From NCBI GenBank assembly GCA_013286465.1, contig JABDFR010000023.1, positions 1 through 43,043 on the forward strand: 43,043 nt of DNA, read 5' to 3'. Within the stretch, counting starts at the first letter, position 1. Every line of letters starts with the position of its first letter. Made by a program: the position numbers and the translations under genes. The stretch is from Acidobacteriota bacterium (GTDB taxonomy: Bacteria; Acidobacteriota; Terriglobia; Acidiferrales; UBA7541). This document shows, piece after piece, positions 32,067-41,185 of this stretch. Under the pieces are notes generated by a model. It did no database searches, had not been told where the DNA came from, and worked only from the letters and a program-made list of their open reading frames with translations.

Positions 32067-34370
32067 CTACGAAGCCTGTAGTGCCTTTTCCAGCGCGGTG
32101 GCCCAAATCTCGCGAAGTGCCGACACTGCGGCGCTGGCGTAAACCACTCCATTTATTTCGATGCGGAGATCGCCCCGCGCGACTTCGCCAATCCGTCGCG
32201 CACCAACACTGTATTTTGCCGCAATTTCCATCACGCGGGCAAGCGAAGTGACCTTTGCGGTGACAATGGCACGCGCCCCGCTTTCGCCGAAGAGCGCGTA
32301 CTCCGCGGGCGCGAAGGAATCGAGCGCAATACGCGCGGTAAAGTCTTCGCTGCCGAACGCGGATTCGGCGATCGCTACGGCGAGGCCGCCATCGCTTAAA
32401 TCGTGCGCGGATTCCACGGCGCGATCCGCCGCCAGCGCCACGAGACAATCCTGCAGCCGCTTTTCCGCGGCCAGATCAATATCCGGCGGCGCGCCCGCCA
32501 CAATTCCGTGAATCGTCTTGGCATATTCCGACGAAGAAAATTCCCGGCTCAGCGTTTCAAGCGAGCGAGCCGACGCGGCATCGTCAGCGCCATCGAGCAG
32601 CACAATCGCGTCACCTTTATTTCGAAAAGCCAGCCCGAGCGCATTCGCGGCATCGTCCAGAATTCCAAGCACTCCGAGAACCGGCGTCGGATAAATCGGC
32701 TTGCCCAGAGTTTCGTTGTAAAAGCTTACGTTGCCGCCGGTAATCGGCACTCCAAGCACCTTACAAGCTTCGGCGATACCATCAATCGCTTCGCTGAATT
32801 GCCACATCACTTCAGGTTTTTCAGGATTGCCGAAATTGAGGCAATTTGTTGCGGCCGCGGGACGCGCGCCCGAGCAAGCCACATTGCGCGCGGCTTCGGC
32901 AACGGCATGCATCGCACCCAAGCGCGGATTCAGCCAGCACCAACGGCCATTGCCATCGGTGGAAAGCGCGAGCCCGCGCCGCGATTCTTTGAGCCGCAGC
33001 ACTGCCGCATCGCCCGCCCCGGGGTTCACGCGCGTATTCGTGCGCACCTGATGATCGTACTGGCCAATAATCCATTGCTTCGAAGCGATGGTGGGCGAAG
33101 CGAGCAGTTTTTTGAAATTGTTAGTGAGATCGACGCCAGACGAAGCGAATTCGATGCGCCGCGAATCCTCGCCTCGCGTTGCGGGCGGCGCGAGAGGCCG
33201 TTGATAGACCGGGCCTTCTTCGGCGATAGCATGCGCCGGAATCTCGGCAGTAATTTTTCCGTGATGCAAGATGCGCAGCATCCCATCATCGGTGACGCGC
33301 CCAATCTCCACCGCGTCCAGCCCCCACTTCGTAAACACGCGAAAAACTTCCGCCTCGCGCCCACGCTCAGCAACCAGCAGCATGCGTTCCTGCGATTCGC
33401 TGAGCATCATTTCGTAAGGCGTCATGCCGGTCTCTCGTTGCGGCACCCGCGCTAATTCGATCTCGATACCCATACCCCCGCGCGAAGCCATTTCCGAACT
33501 CGAGCTCGTCAATCCAGCCGCACCCATATCCTGAATCGCAACGACCGCCCCGGTGCGCATCGCCTCAAGGCACGCTTCGAGCAGCAATTTCTCCATGAAC
33601 GGATCGCCGACTTGCACATTCGGCCGCTTCTGCTGCGACTCCTCGCTAAATTCCGCCGAAGCAAGCAACGACGCGCCATGAATTCCATCGCGCCCCGTTT
33701 TCGCCCCGGCATAAATCACAGGATTGCCAGCCCCGCGAGCCTTCGCAAAGAAAAGTTCATCGCGCTTGGCAATTCCAAGCGCCAGCGCATTCACCAGAGG
33801 ATTATTTGAATAGCACGGCTCGAAAACCACTTCGCCGCCCACAGTAGGCACGCCAAAACAATTTCCGTAGAACCCAATTCCGCGCACCACGCCGTCCACG
33901 AGCCGCCGATTTCGCGCGATCTCTTCAGCGGTAGCGTTCCCAGCGTCCTTGCCGGGCGCGATCGATCCGAATCGCAAAGAGTCGAGCACCGCAATCGGCC
34001 GCGCTCCCATCGTGAAAATATCGCGCAAAATTCCGCCGACGCCGGTAGCCGCCCCCTGAAACGCCTCCACAAAACTGGGATGATTATGCGATTCAATTTT
34101 AAAAACCGCGCAAAGCCCGTCGCCAATATCCACAACACCGGCGTTTTCCCCAGGCCCCTGCAAAACCTGCGCCCCACGCGTAGGCAAGCGCTTCAAATGC
34201 ACTTTGCTGGATTTATAAGAACAGTGCTCGCTCCACATCACCGAAAAAATCCCCAGCTCGGTAATGCTAGGATCGCGCCCCAAAATTTTCAAAATGCGCG
34301 AATATTCGTCGGCGGTAAGACCATGCTCGGCGGCAACAGCAGCAGTAACTTTAGCTTCGGTAGCGATCAA
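32067..34370 (-). CDS. purL: phosphoribosylformylglycinamidine synthase, large subunit
   Basis: The FGAM synthase catalytic subunit of the small, multi-subunit type (about 767 residues), which works with PurQ and normally PurS. Conserved blocks include [56 protein letters not shown] and [11 protein letters not shown]-like [16 protein letters not shown] 34370 is chosen as the start because AAGGA precedes it at 6 nt. The longer open frame runs through a hairpin and into purQ and would add residues not seen in the family. It is followed by purF after 4 nt. Confidence 0.93.
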   Translation of the reverse strand: MIATEAKVTAAVAAEHGLTADEYSRILKILGRDPSITELGIFSVMWSEHCSYKSSKVHLKRLPTRGAQVLQGPGENAGVVDIGDGLCAVFKIESHNHPSFVEAFQGAATGVGGILRDIFTMGARPIAVLDSLRFGSIAPGKDAGNATAEEIARNRRLVDGVVRGIGFYGNCFGVPTVGGEVVFEPCYSNNPLVNALALGIAKRDELFFAKARGAGNPVIYAGAKTGRDGIHGASLLASAEFSEESQQKRPNVQVGDPFMEKLLLEACLEAMRTGAVVAIQDMGAAGLTSSSSEMASRGGMGIEIELARVPQRETGMTPYEMMLSESQERMLLVAERGREAEVFRVFTKWGLDAVEIGRVTDDGMLRILHHGKITAEIPAHAIAEEGPVYQRPLAPPATRGEDSRRIEFASSGVDLTNNFKKLLASPTIASKQWIIGQYDHQVRTNTRVNPGAGDAAVLRLKESRRGLALSTDGNGRWCWLNPRLGAMHAVAEAARNVACSGARPAAATNCLNFGNPEKPEVMWQFSEAIDGIAEACKVLGVPITGGNVSFYNETLGKPIYPTPVLGVLGILDDAANALGLAFRNKGDAIVLLDGADDAASARSLETLSREFSSSEYAKTIHGIVAGAPPDIDLAAEKRLQDCLVALAADRAVESAHDLSDGGLAVAIAESAFGSEDFTARIALDSFAPAEYALFGESGARAIVTAKVTSLARVMEIAAKYSVGARRIGEVARGDLRIEINGVVYASAAVSALREIWATALEKALQAS

Positions 34371-34388
34371 GCCTGATCCTTCTGGTAG

Positions 34389-34410
34389 GGGAGGGTCTTC
34401 AGACCCTCCC
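34389..34410. terminator. hairpin between purQ and purL
   Basis: GGGAGGGTCT and AGACCCTCCC form a perfect 10-bp inverted repeat in the 76-nt purQ-purL gap. It has no T-run, so it may be an attenuator, an mRNA processing site or a repeat rather than a full terminator. Confidence 0.55.
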
Positions 34411-34446
34411 GCATTTCGGCCATGTTTCGAAATTGCTGGGATTGCA

Positions 34447-35157
34447 CTAAGCAGGCACCGCAATGCGCTGCACGAGGCTTTCTACCATGGAACGGAAAAT
34501 AACCAAACCATCGGCGGACCCAAGCGCAGTTTCCACCGCGCGTTCTGGATGCGGCATCAATCCCATCACATTGCGCTCGCGATTGCAGAGACCGGCAATA
34601 TTCGCGAGCGAACCATTCGGATTTCCGGCAGCATCATCGCGGCCATCAGGCGTGGTGTAACGGAAAATAATCTGATCGTGCCGCTCCAAATCAGCAAGCG
34701 TGGACTCATCGCAGAAATAACTGCCCCCGATATGCGCGATGGGCATTTTCAGAATTTGCCCGCGCGAAGCAGCGAGGGTAAAAGGCGTGCGCACGCTCTC
34801 CACGCGCACATGCACCTGCTGGCAAAGAAATCGCAATCCGGTATTCCGAATCAGCGCCCCGGGCAAAAGACCAGCTTCGCAAAGAATCTGAAATCCATTG
34901 CAAATGCCGAGAACCAATCCGCCCCGACGCGCAAATTTCTCCACCGATTTCATAACCGGGGAAAAACGCGCCAGCGCCCCAGTGCGCAAATAATCGCCAT
35001 AAGCAAATCCGCCAGGAAGGATGATCGCGTCGCAGCCGCCAAGATCCTCGGTGCGGTGCCAGAGAAATTCTACAGGCTGATGCAGCACGCCGCCGATCGC
35101 ATAGTGCGCATCGTCATCGCAATTCGACCCAGGAAACACAACCACGCCAAATTTCAT
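34447..35157 (-). CDS. purQ: phosphoribosylformylglycinamidine synthase, glutaminase subunit
   Basis: PurQ supplies ammonia from glutamine to PurL. The 236-residue class I glutamine amidotransferase has the nucleophile C86 in [20 protein letters not shown] and the histidine/glutamate pair in [32 protein letters not shown] is the usual N-terminal region. It is the first gene of the main purine cluster. No purS-like small gene lies upstream. A 7-bp stem-loop close to its ribosome-binding site (35165-35181) may influence translation. Confidence 0.94.
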   Translation of the reverse strand: MKFGVVVFPGSNCDDDAHYAIGGVLHQPVEFLWHRTEDLGGCDAIILPGGFAYGDYLRTGALARFSPVMKSVEKFARRGGLVLGICNGFQILCEAGLLPGALIRNTGLRFLCQQVHVRVESVRTPFTLAASRGQILKMPIAHIGGSYFCDESTLADLERHDQIIFRYTTPDGRDDAAGNPNGSLANIAGLCNRERNVMGLMPHPERAVETALGSADGLVIFRSMVESLVQRIAVPA

Positions 35158-35164
35158 TCCGGGG

Positions 35165-35181
35165 AATCTCCCGCGGAGATT
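35165..35181 (-). promoter_or_regulatory. stem-loop in the purQ leader
   Basis: A perfect 7-bp stem AATCTCC/GGAGATT with a 3-nt loop lies 7 nt before the purQ ATG. On the minus strand it includes GGGAGA, a possible ribosome-binding sequence that would be partly sequestered. A regulatory role is inferred only. Confidence 0.4.
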
Positions 35182-35244
35182 TTAACACAGACAGCCGGAT
35201 TCGTTTGAAGCCATGAAACAGTCACGGATGAGCCGCAAGGTTTC

Positions 35245-35401
35245 GTAGCGCTGGCGCCCCGCCGGCGCGCGGACCGGTAAGTGCATTACTTCTGAGGGTA
35301 AGCGTTGCTCGGATCCAGCGTTGGCAGACGGTAGCGCCGCGATCGATTTTTAGCTGTGACTTACAGATCCGTCGTAAGAGCCGGCGGGACGCCAGCGCTA
35401 C
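35245..35401. repeat. family-1 inverted repeat, second copy
   Basis: Arms 35245-35266 and 35380-35401 (ends GTAGCGCTGGCG and its complement) match with one mismatch over 22 bp, and the inner flank GTCGTAAGAG matches the element at 13608-13785. It lies beside the glmU stop (10 nt). The rest of the 35158-35411 gap has no gene. Confidence 0.82.
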
Positions 35402-35411
35402 AAAATCGGCG

Positions 35412-36842
35412 CTACCTGCGGCGCTTGGTCTTCTTTTTCGATTTTGCCTCGCGCGCCAATTCAGCACGGCGAACTTTAGCCCAACCAGCCTTATTCGCTT
35501 GCCGCCCGCGAGCGATAGCCAGCGCATCGGCGGGGACATTCTCCGTAATTACGGAGCCAGCGGCCACGTAAGCTCCATCTCCCACGCGCACCGGCGCAAC
35601 CAGCGCCGTATCGCTGCCGATAAAAACGCGCTTGCCGATTTTCGTCGGAAACTTATGCACGCCATCGTAGTTGCAAGTAATCGTGCCAGCCCCGATGTTC
35701 GATCCACTGCCGATCGTCGCATCGCCAAGATAAGCAAGATGATTGGCCTTCGCGAATTCTCCCAACACAGTCTTCTTCAACTCCACAAAATTCCCGACAT
35801 GCGATCCCTCGCGCATATCCGCCCCAGGCCGCAACCGCGCAAACGGCCCCAGCCGCGAATTTTTCCCAATGCGGCTGTCAATCGCCACGCAATGCGGCTC
35901 AATCAACGCCCCTTCATCCACGCGGCAATTCGTCAAAACGCTCCCCGTACGAATCACGCAGCGCTCAGCCACACGCGTAGCACCAAGCAATTCGACTCCA
36001 GGCTCAATAATCGTATCGCGGCCCACGTCCACGTCCGCATCAATCACCACCGTCTCCGGCAAATAAATCGTGACGCCCGCATCCATCAATTCCGCAGCCT
36101 TGCGCTGCCGGAAAACGCGATCGGCATCCGCCAAATGCGCCCGCGTGTTGCAGCCAAGTATTTCGTCCGAATCCGGGGTCGTCATGGCAATCACGCGTTC
36201 CTGCCGCGCATTCAGCAACGCAATTGCATCAGTCAAATAAAGTTCACGATGCACATTGTTCGGCCGCAGTGCCGCCAGACACGGCCAAAGTTTGTCGAGC
36301 GTGAAGCAATAAATGCTCGAATTAATTTCATTAATCGCGCGTTGCTCCGGTGCCAGCGCGCTATCTTCCACCACCGCCGCGACGCTGCCATCGCCTTCCT
36401 TACGAATCACGCGGCCATATCCGGTCGGATCAGCAAGATTCGCGGTAAGCAAAGTAGCCGCGGCGTTTTCCCGACGATGAGTCTCCACCAGCGCGGCCAG
36501 CGTCGAAGCCCGTAAAAGCGGCGCATCCCCAGGCACCACCAACAAATATTTCGCGCTCCGCCGAATCGCCTTACGCGCCACCAGCACCGCATGCCCAGTC
36601 CCGCGCTGCGGATTCTGCACCACCGCCTTCGCGCCCAGCGGCTCAACTGCCGCCGCAACCTGTTCCGCCTGATGCCCCACAATCACCAAAATCTCCGCCG
36701 GCTTCAGCGGCTGGCAAGCCCGCACCACATGCTCTACCAGCGAGCGTCCGCCCGCCCGGTGCAGCACCTTAGCCATATCGGATTTCAGCCGCGTGCCTTT
36801 CCCGGCAGCCAGCACCAACGCGACAGTATCTTTAGCAGCCAT
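35412..36842 (-). CDS. glmU: bifunctional UDP-GlcNAc pyrophosphorylase/glucosamine-1-phosphate acetyltransferase
   Basis: GlmU makes UDP-N-acetylglucosamine for peptidoglycan and lipid A. The 476-residue protein has an N-terminal uridyltransferase domain (ALVLAAGKGTRLKSDMAKVL; VVPGDAPLL; EINSSIYCF). The C-terminal domain is a left-handed beta-helix acetyltransferase (NFVELKKTVLG; NHLAYLGDATIGSGSNIGAG; GTITCNYDG). The extreme C-terminus is a basic tail (REAKSKKKTKRRR). It precedes the purine cluster on the same strand and supplies the precursor used by LpxC's pathway, encoded a few kilobases away. Confidence 0.95.
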   Translation of the reverse strand: MAAKDTVALVLAAGKGTRLKSDMAKVLHRAGGRSLVEHVVRACQPLKPAEILVIVGHQAEQVAAAVEPLGAKAVVQNPQRGTGHAVLVARKAIRRSAKYLLVVPGDAPLLRASTLAALVETHRRENAAATLLTANLADPTGYGRVIRKEGDGSVAAVVEDSALAPEQRAINEINSSIYCFTLDKLWPCLAALRPNNVHRELYLTDAIALLNARQERVIAMTTPDSDEILGCNTRAHLADADRVFRQRKAAELMDAGVTIYLPETVVIDADVDVGRDTIIEPGVELLGATRVAERCVIRTGSVLTNCRVDEGALIEPHCVAIDSRIGKNSRLGPFARLRPGADMREGSHVGNFVELKKTVLGEFAKANHLAYLGDATIGSGSNIGAGTITCNYDGVHKFPTKIGKRVFIGSDTALVAPVRVGDGAYVAAGSVITENVPADALAIARGRQANKAGWAKVRRAELAREAKSKKKTKRRR

Positions 36843-37013
36843 CGAAGATTATTTTCGCCTCACCGCCCCCGTTTAGCAAACCCGTCAATCCCACAAATGT
36901 TCCAGAAGCAAGGGTGTACCATTCGCCAAAAGACCGCCCGCCGGTCGCCGTTCGAGCCACAGCACTGTTACGATGGCGGTACGTCCCCCGGCCGCAACAG
37001 TTCGGAGGCACTA

Positions 37014-37790
37014 ATGAAGATCTGTCCAGCCTGCACGAAGCCAAACGACGACGCGGCAGCGTTCTGCAGCAATTGCGGCGCCCAATTTTCAGCCGCCGGA
37101 TCCGTCCCACCACAAGCTCCCCCGCCGCAACCCTCCTGGCAGCCGCAGACAGCTCCACAATACGGACCGCAAGAAACCAGCGGCCTAGCCATCGCCAGCC
37201 TAATCTGCGGGTTCTTGTTCTTCATCTTCCCCGCTGCAGTGCTTGCCATAGTCTTCGGCCACATTTCCAGCTCGCAAATTCGCAAAAGCGCCGGCCGTCT
37301 GAAGGGCGCTGGCATGTCGCTCGCAGGAATGATTCTCGGCTACGTAGGCATCGCCTTCATCCCGATAATTCTGATCATCGCCGCAATCGCCATCCCCAAT
37401 CTTTTGCGCGCCAAAATGGCTGCCAACGAAGCCAGCGCCATCTCCAGCCTCCGCGACATCTCCCGCGCCGCCATCCAGTATCAGGACACCTATCATGAAT
37501 ATCCCTCCGGCCTCTCCGCCCTCGGCCCTCCGCTCCAAGGCCACGGCCCGGATGCCGACGGCGCCGATCTAATCGATGGCCTGCTAATGAACGGCTCAAA
37601 AGAAGGCTACATGTTCGAATATCATCCAGTAAGCTCGCGCGGCGACAGCGTCTTCGACGGCTTCGACATAAACGCCGATCCAATCACCCCAGGCGCCACA
37701 GGCACGCGCCATTTCCACACCGACGAAAGCGACGTAATCCGCTTCGAAAGATCCACCCAAGCCGGAAGAGAAAGCCCCCCGCTGGAATAA
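37014..37790 (+). CDS. zinc-ribbon/DUF4190/pseudopilin-like fusion membrane protein
   Basis: A 258-residue protein with three recognisable parts. Residues 1-25 form a zinc ribbon (CPACTKPN... FCSNCG), followed by a Pro/Gln-rich linker. Residues 60-120 form a DUF4190-like membrane unit (GLAIASLICGFLFFIFPAAV). The final part begins with IIAAIAIPNLLRAKMAANEA and SSLRDISRAAIQYQDTYHEY, which is the hydrophobic helix and neck of type IV pseudopilins, then a globular domain. No prepilin peptidase site (G-FTLIE) is present, so this part cannot be processed or assembled like a normal pilin. GGAGG precedes the ATG. Function unknown. Confidence 0.82.
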   Translation: MKICPACTKPNDDAAAFCSNCGAQFSAAGSVPPQAPPPQPSWQPQTAPQYGPQETSGLAIASLICGFLFFIFPAAVLAIVFGHISSSQIRKSAGRLKGAGMSLAGMILGYVGIAFIPIILIIAAIAIPNLLRAKMAANEASAISSLRDISRAAIQYQDTYHEYPSGLSALGPPLQGHGPDADGADLIDGLLMNGSKEGYMFEYHPVSSRGDSVFDGFDINADPITPGATGTRHFHTDESDVIRFERSTQAGRESPPLE

Positions 37791-37801
37791 CGCCACACCC
37801 C

Positions 37802-37830
37802 GTAGCGCCGGCAGCCTGCAGGCGTTTTTG
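37802..37830 (+). terminator. family-1-like hairpin with T-run after the fusion gene
   Basis: GTAGCGCCGGCAGCCTGCAG is followed by GCG and TTTTT. The palindrome GCCTGCAGGC next to the T-run is terminator-like, 11 nt after the stop codon; the first bases match the family-1 repeat ends. Confidence 0.6.
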
Positions 37831-37914
37831 TGCTAAATCGGCAATCAGAAAATTAGGGATGACGTTTGCGGATCACCAGACTGGATTTAAGATCGAAAAT
37901 ATTTCGGCGGGAAT

Positions 37915-37995
37915 GTTTTGTCAGGGCATGACTTCAGTCATGCCGAAACCGCAACAAAACAAACACGGCTTTAGCCGCTGAGGTCCTGTTTTCGA
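37915..37995 (-). repeat. family-2 double-hairpin repeat, inverted copy
   Basis: This is an inverted, slightly longer copy of the elements at 10777 and 14691, with GGCATGACTTCAGTCATGCC and CGGCTTTAGCCG on the plus strand. It lies between the fusion gene and the fabI stop. The other bases of the gap show no gene. Confidence 0.83.
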
Positions 37996-38020
37996 GGGTC
38001 ACACACCCCGCAAGTCCAAC

Positions 38021-38782
38021 TCACAACCCCATAATGTGAAATCCAGCGTCCACAAAAATCGTATTCCCAGTAACGCCGCGCCCCAAATCGCTAGCGAGAA
38101 AAACAGCCGTATCCGCAACTTCCGCCGGATCCGTATTCCGCCGCAAAGGCGCATGCTGCGCCACCACATCCAAAATCGAAGAAAAATCCTTAATCGCCCG
38201 AGCCGAAGCCGTCTTCACCGGCCCCGCAGAAATCGCATTCACGCGAATATTCTTCGGCCCCAAATCGCTAGCCAGATAACGCACGGTAGCCTCAAGCGCC
38301 GCCTTAGCCACGCCCATCACGTTGTAATTCGGCACCACGCGCTGCGAACCCAAATAAGTCAAGGTAAGCAGCGAGCCTCCCTGAGGCATCAAAGGCGCGG
38401 TAGCACGCGCCACCGCCAACAGCGAATAGCTGCTAACTTCCTGCGCCAACAAATACCCGTCGCGCGAAGTTTCGACGAACGGCCGGCTAAGGTCCTCGCG
38501 ATTAGCAAACGCGATCGCATGCACCACCGCATCCAGCCCGCCGCTCAACTCCGCCGAAATCCGCTCAAGCTCCGCCGGCTGCGTTACGTCGCACTGAAAG
38601 ACTTTGCTAGCGCCAATTTCCTGCCCCAATTCCTCAACAGTCTGCTTCAACCGCTCGCCCTGAAAGGTAAGCACCACCTTCGCGCCCTCACGGCTATAAG
38701 CAGCAGCGATCGCGTAAGCCAAACTCCATTTATTCGCAACACCCAATATCAGCGCAGTCTTCCCATCCAGCAGCTTAGCCAT
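38021..38782 (-). CDS. fabI: enoyl-ACP reductase (NADH)
   Basis: Short-chain dehydrogenase that reduces enoyl-ACP in the last step of the fatty acid elongation cycle. The 253-residue protein begins MAKLLDGKTALILGVANKWS (cofactor loop) and has the FabI-type active site, a Tyr-x6-Lys in NYNVMGVAKAALE. SSYSLLAVARATAPLMPQGG and ISAGPVKTASARAI follow, in keeping with FabI rather than FabG. ATG 38782 is preferred to GTG 38791 because it gives the standard N-terminus. It is transcribed leftwards after lpxC, separated by a palindromic repeat pair. Confidence 0.94.
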   Translation of the reverse strand: MAKLLDGKTALILGVANKWSLAYAIAAAYSREGAKVVLTFQGERLKQTVEELGQEIGASKVFQCDVTQPAELERISAELSGGLDAVVHAIAFANREDLSRPFVETSRDGYLLAQEVSSYSLLAVARATAPLMPQGGSLLTLTYLGSQRVVPNYNVMGVAKAALEATVRYLASDLGPKNIRVNAISAGPVKTASARAIKDFSSILDVVAQHAPLRRNTDPAEVADTAVFLASDLGRGVTGNTIFVDAGFHIMGL

Positions 38783-38859
38783 AGGCCGCACATTCTATCG
38801 TGGAATCGCCCGCCAAGAAACGCCAGTGCCCCGCAAAAAAAGCGCGAAGCGCCCTCCGA

Positions 38860-39022
38860 ACGTAGGGCCCGCGCTTTATGGCGGGCCGGGCGAGATGCCA
38901 ATTCAAGCCGCGATTGAGGCCTCTCGCGAAATCCCATGAATGAGATTGATCGGCCCGCAGAAGATACGAGGACTAACAAAATTATGCACGAAGAGGCCCG
39001 TCATAAAACGCGTGCCCTACGC
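38860..39022. repeat. family-3 repeats as an inverted pair (163 bp)
   Basis: Two copies of the family-3 hairpin face each other (38860-38888 and 38985-39022), together forming a larger imperfect inverted repeat with outer ends CGTAGGGCCC and a complementary GTGCCCTACG. It lies between the lpxC stop and the fabI start. No gene is seen between them. Confidence 0.78.
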
Positions 39023-39047
39023 TGAGGAAAAACCAAAAGCCGGAGGA

Positions 39048-39962
39048 CTAGTCAGCAGCGGGAGCTGGAACCACAGCGCGCAACACCGGAACCCCAACAT
39101 CCTCGCGCTCAGTCTCAGCAGTAGTTTCAGTCCAAAGGGTCGGATCGGCAAGCAATCGCGTGACTAATTGCGTATGAAGCGCATGACCAGCCTTATGAGC
39201 CACGACCCGCGCTTTTAAAGGCCGCCCTATCAAAGCCAAATCCCCAATCAAATCCAGCGCCTTATGCCGCACAAACTCATCCGGAAACCGCACCGGCCCA
39301 TTCAAGATATCGTCAGCCGAAAGCACAATCGCATTTTCCAGCGTCCCGCCGCGAATCAACCCCATCGCCCGCAACCCCTCAAAATCACTCATAAATCCAA
39401 AAGTCCGCGCCGTAGCCAATTCACGCCCAAAACTATCGCGATTCACGCGAATCTCAATTTCCTGCCGCCCCACTTTGGGATGCGCATAATCCACAAAGCA
39501 GCTCACCAGAAAATCCTCATGCGGATAAATCCCGATCCGCCGGTCGCCATCGGAAACTTCAAGAGGCCGCACCACCTTCAAATAAGTCCGCCGCCGCCGC
39601 AATCGCCGCAACCCAGCCCGCTGCAACATCTCAATAAAAGGCTGCGCCGATCCGTCCAGAATGGGCACTTCCAGGTTATCAATCTCAATAAAGACGTTAT
39701 CTACCCCGCAGGAGTAAAGCGCTGCAAGCAGATGCTCGGTAGTAGAAAGCAGCACGCCCTGCTTCATCAGGCTGGTGGCATAACTGACGCGCGCCACATT
39801 GCGGACATGCGCCTCAACACAGAAGCCATCTAGATCAGTCCGCCGAAAGACAATCCCAGTCCCAGCCGGCGCCGGCACCAACCGCAACTTCGACTGCACC
39901 GCAGTATGCAGCCCGACACCAGCCGCCTCGACAGGTCGGCCTATCGTGAATTGAAATGGCAT
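39048..39962 (-). CDS. lpxC: UDP-3-O-acyl-N-acetylglucosamine deacetylase
   Basis: Zinc amidase catalysing the committed step of lipid A synthesis. The 304-residue protein starts MPFQFTIGRPVEAAGVGLHT. Its zinc ligands are visible: H77 (STTEHLLAAL), H233 and D237 (HKALDLIGD), with the catalytic H260 (AHKAGHALH), matching E. coli H79, H238, D242 and H265. It proves a Gram-negative outer membrane with lipid A. ATG 39962 has no strong ribosome-binding site, but the longer frame to 40004 adds residues not seen in the family. It is probably transcribed alone. Confidence 0.94.
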   Translation of the reverse strand: MPFQFTIGRPVEAAGVGLHTAVQSKLRLVPAPAGTGIVFRRTDLDGFCVEAHVRNVARVSYATSLMKQGVLLSTTEHLLAALYSCGVDNVFIEIDNLEVPILDGSAQPFIEMLQRAGLRRLRRRRTYLKVVRPLEVSDGDRRIGIYPHEDFLVSCFVDYAHPKVGRQEIEIRVNRDSFGRELATARTFGFMSDFEGLRAMGLIRGGTLENAIVLSADDILNGPVRFPDEFVRHKALDLIGDLALIGRPLKARVVAHKAGHALHTQLVTRLLADPTLWTETTAETEREDVGVPVLRAVVPAPAAD

Positions 39963-40136
39963 ATTGAGGGCCGAGGTAGCCAAGCACTTTTGCGACCCCG
40001 CCACTCGTATTCTACCGCAATGTTATCAGTGGTTTACAGAGGATTTTGCAGCGCACTTCAAAATAGTGTTGTAGACATACAACACTTCAGCCCCAAACCC
40101 CGTGGCCAACCGTCTACGGTATGGTACCACCTTGGG

Positions 40137-40946
40137 TCAGTTTGACGCCGATTTCGCCGTCGTGCCAGAACCTTCGCCAGCCGCGCCCGGCTGCACGGCG
40201 GACCCAGAGGCCGCCGAGCTTACCCCAGCCCGCACAGTCGGCGCCGAGGAAAGCGGCGCGTCCGTAGCCTGCGCCGCCAGGCTCGCAGCCTGCGCTCGAA
40301 GCTCCCCGATAGCCTGCTGTATCGCGGGCGGATCGAGGTTGTTAAGGATCTGAGCCGCCTGCAGCATTTGATTCATAGCCTGAGGCGAAAGCCCAAGCTG
40401 TTGCAGGTACTGCGTAAATTGATCCAGCACGGTCTGGCTCTGGCTTGTGGGTGCCGCGGCGGTCTGGGCCCCGGCGGCAGAAGCAGCAGGATTGGCCGGC
40501 GCGGTGGCGGGTGCTTGGGCAGAAGTGTTCGCAGCCGCAGGGGCGGGCGCCGTCGCGGCGGCAGCGGGCGCCGTGCCCGCAGCCGCAGAGGCAACCCGGG
40601 GTTCGGGACGGACCGCTGGCGACGCAACACCTGCCTGGAGAGCACCGGCGGTGGCCGCGGCTTTGACTTCGCTAGCGTTCGGCGCTCCCGCAGTTCCGGC
40701 ATTCGCATTCGCGGCATTCAAGTCAACGCGCGCGGGTGCCGAATTAAGTGTTGGCGCAGTAACCTGGAACAGACCCGCTTCTTCGGCGGGCGTTTGCTGA
40801 GGAACACCGTTCGAGAGCGTCACCGTATCCTGAACCGCAGAACTCTGCACGTTCTTAGCACTCGCGCCAGCGGTTTGCGCGGCCGGTTGCGCCGCTGCGT
40901 CCTGCTCCACTGCCTGCGCTGCCGTTGCAACTGGACTAGAAGCCAT
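40137..40946 (-). CDS. Ala/Pro-rich low-complexity protein, unknown function
   Basis: A 269-residue protein dominated by Ala, Pro, Thr and Gln, with a long low-complexity stretch at about residues 100-180 (AAATAPAPAAANTSAQAPAT). A more ordered, Gln/Leu-rich helical segment lies at about residues 180-225 (LDQFTQYLQQLGLSPQAMNQ; MLQAAQILNNLDPP). No signal peptide is seen. The ATG at 40946 follows GGAGGG about 9 nt upstream, so the longer frame is rejected. The composition recalls linker-rich proteins such as FliK-like or export substrates, but no family was recognised. Confidence 0.65.
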   Translation of the reverse strand: MASSPVATAAQAVEQDAAAQPAAQTAGASAKNVQSSAVQDTVTLSNGVPQQTPAEEAGLFQVTAPTLNSAPARVDLNAANANAGTAGAPNASEVKAAATAGALQAGVASPAVRPEPRVASAAAGTAPAAAATAPAPAAANTSAQAPATAPANPAASAAGAQTAAAPTSQSQTVLDQFTQYLQQLGLSPQAMNQMLQAAQILNNLDPPAIQQAIGELRAQAASLAAQATDAPLSSAPTVRAGVSSAASGSAVQPGAAGEGSGTTAKSASN

Positions 40947-41085
40947 AAGAAAACCCTCCCCGGGGCGGCCAGTAAGGAAGCCGCCACGCGGCATATTTGA
41001 CTGGGCTATCGGCAAGGCAAGTGGCCAACTTTAAGCCCCAGCGAAAATTTGCAGAAAATCCAATTCAATTTGGCACACCCAGTAG

Positions 41086-41105
41086 CACAGGCACTCCTGC
41101 CTGTG
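41086..41105. repeat. palindrome CACAGGCACTCCTGCCTGTG
   Basis: An 8-bp perfect stem with a 4-nt loop lies in the 41016-41185 gap, apparently another short palindromic repeat type; only one copy is seen in this window. Confidence 0.55.
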
Positions 41106-41138
41106 TAAGCACGGTAACGTGCGAATGACCAAGCCCCG

Positions 41139-41167
41139 TTGTAGCCCACGCTCGAACTGCGTAGAAT
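41139..41167 (+). promoter_or_regulatory. promoter of lipA
   Basis: TTGTAG (41139-41144) is spaced 17 nt from TAGAAT (41162-41167), placing the start about 12 nt before the lipA ATG, which lacks a visible ribosome-binding site. A short-leader mRNA is therefore likely. Confidence 0.5.
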
Positions 41168-41185
41168 AGTGACTGGCACGCGCCA

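Noticed and set aside
32403-33455. A 350-codon open frame opposite purL
   Set aside because: It is antisense to conserved purL sequence, has Arg/His-biased composition and no family motif.
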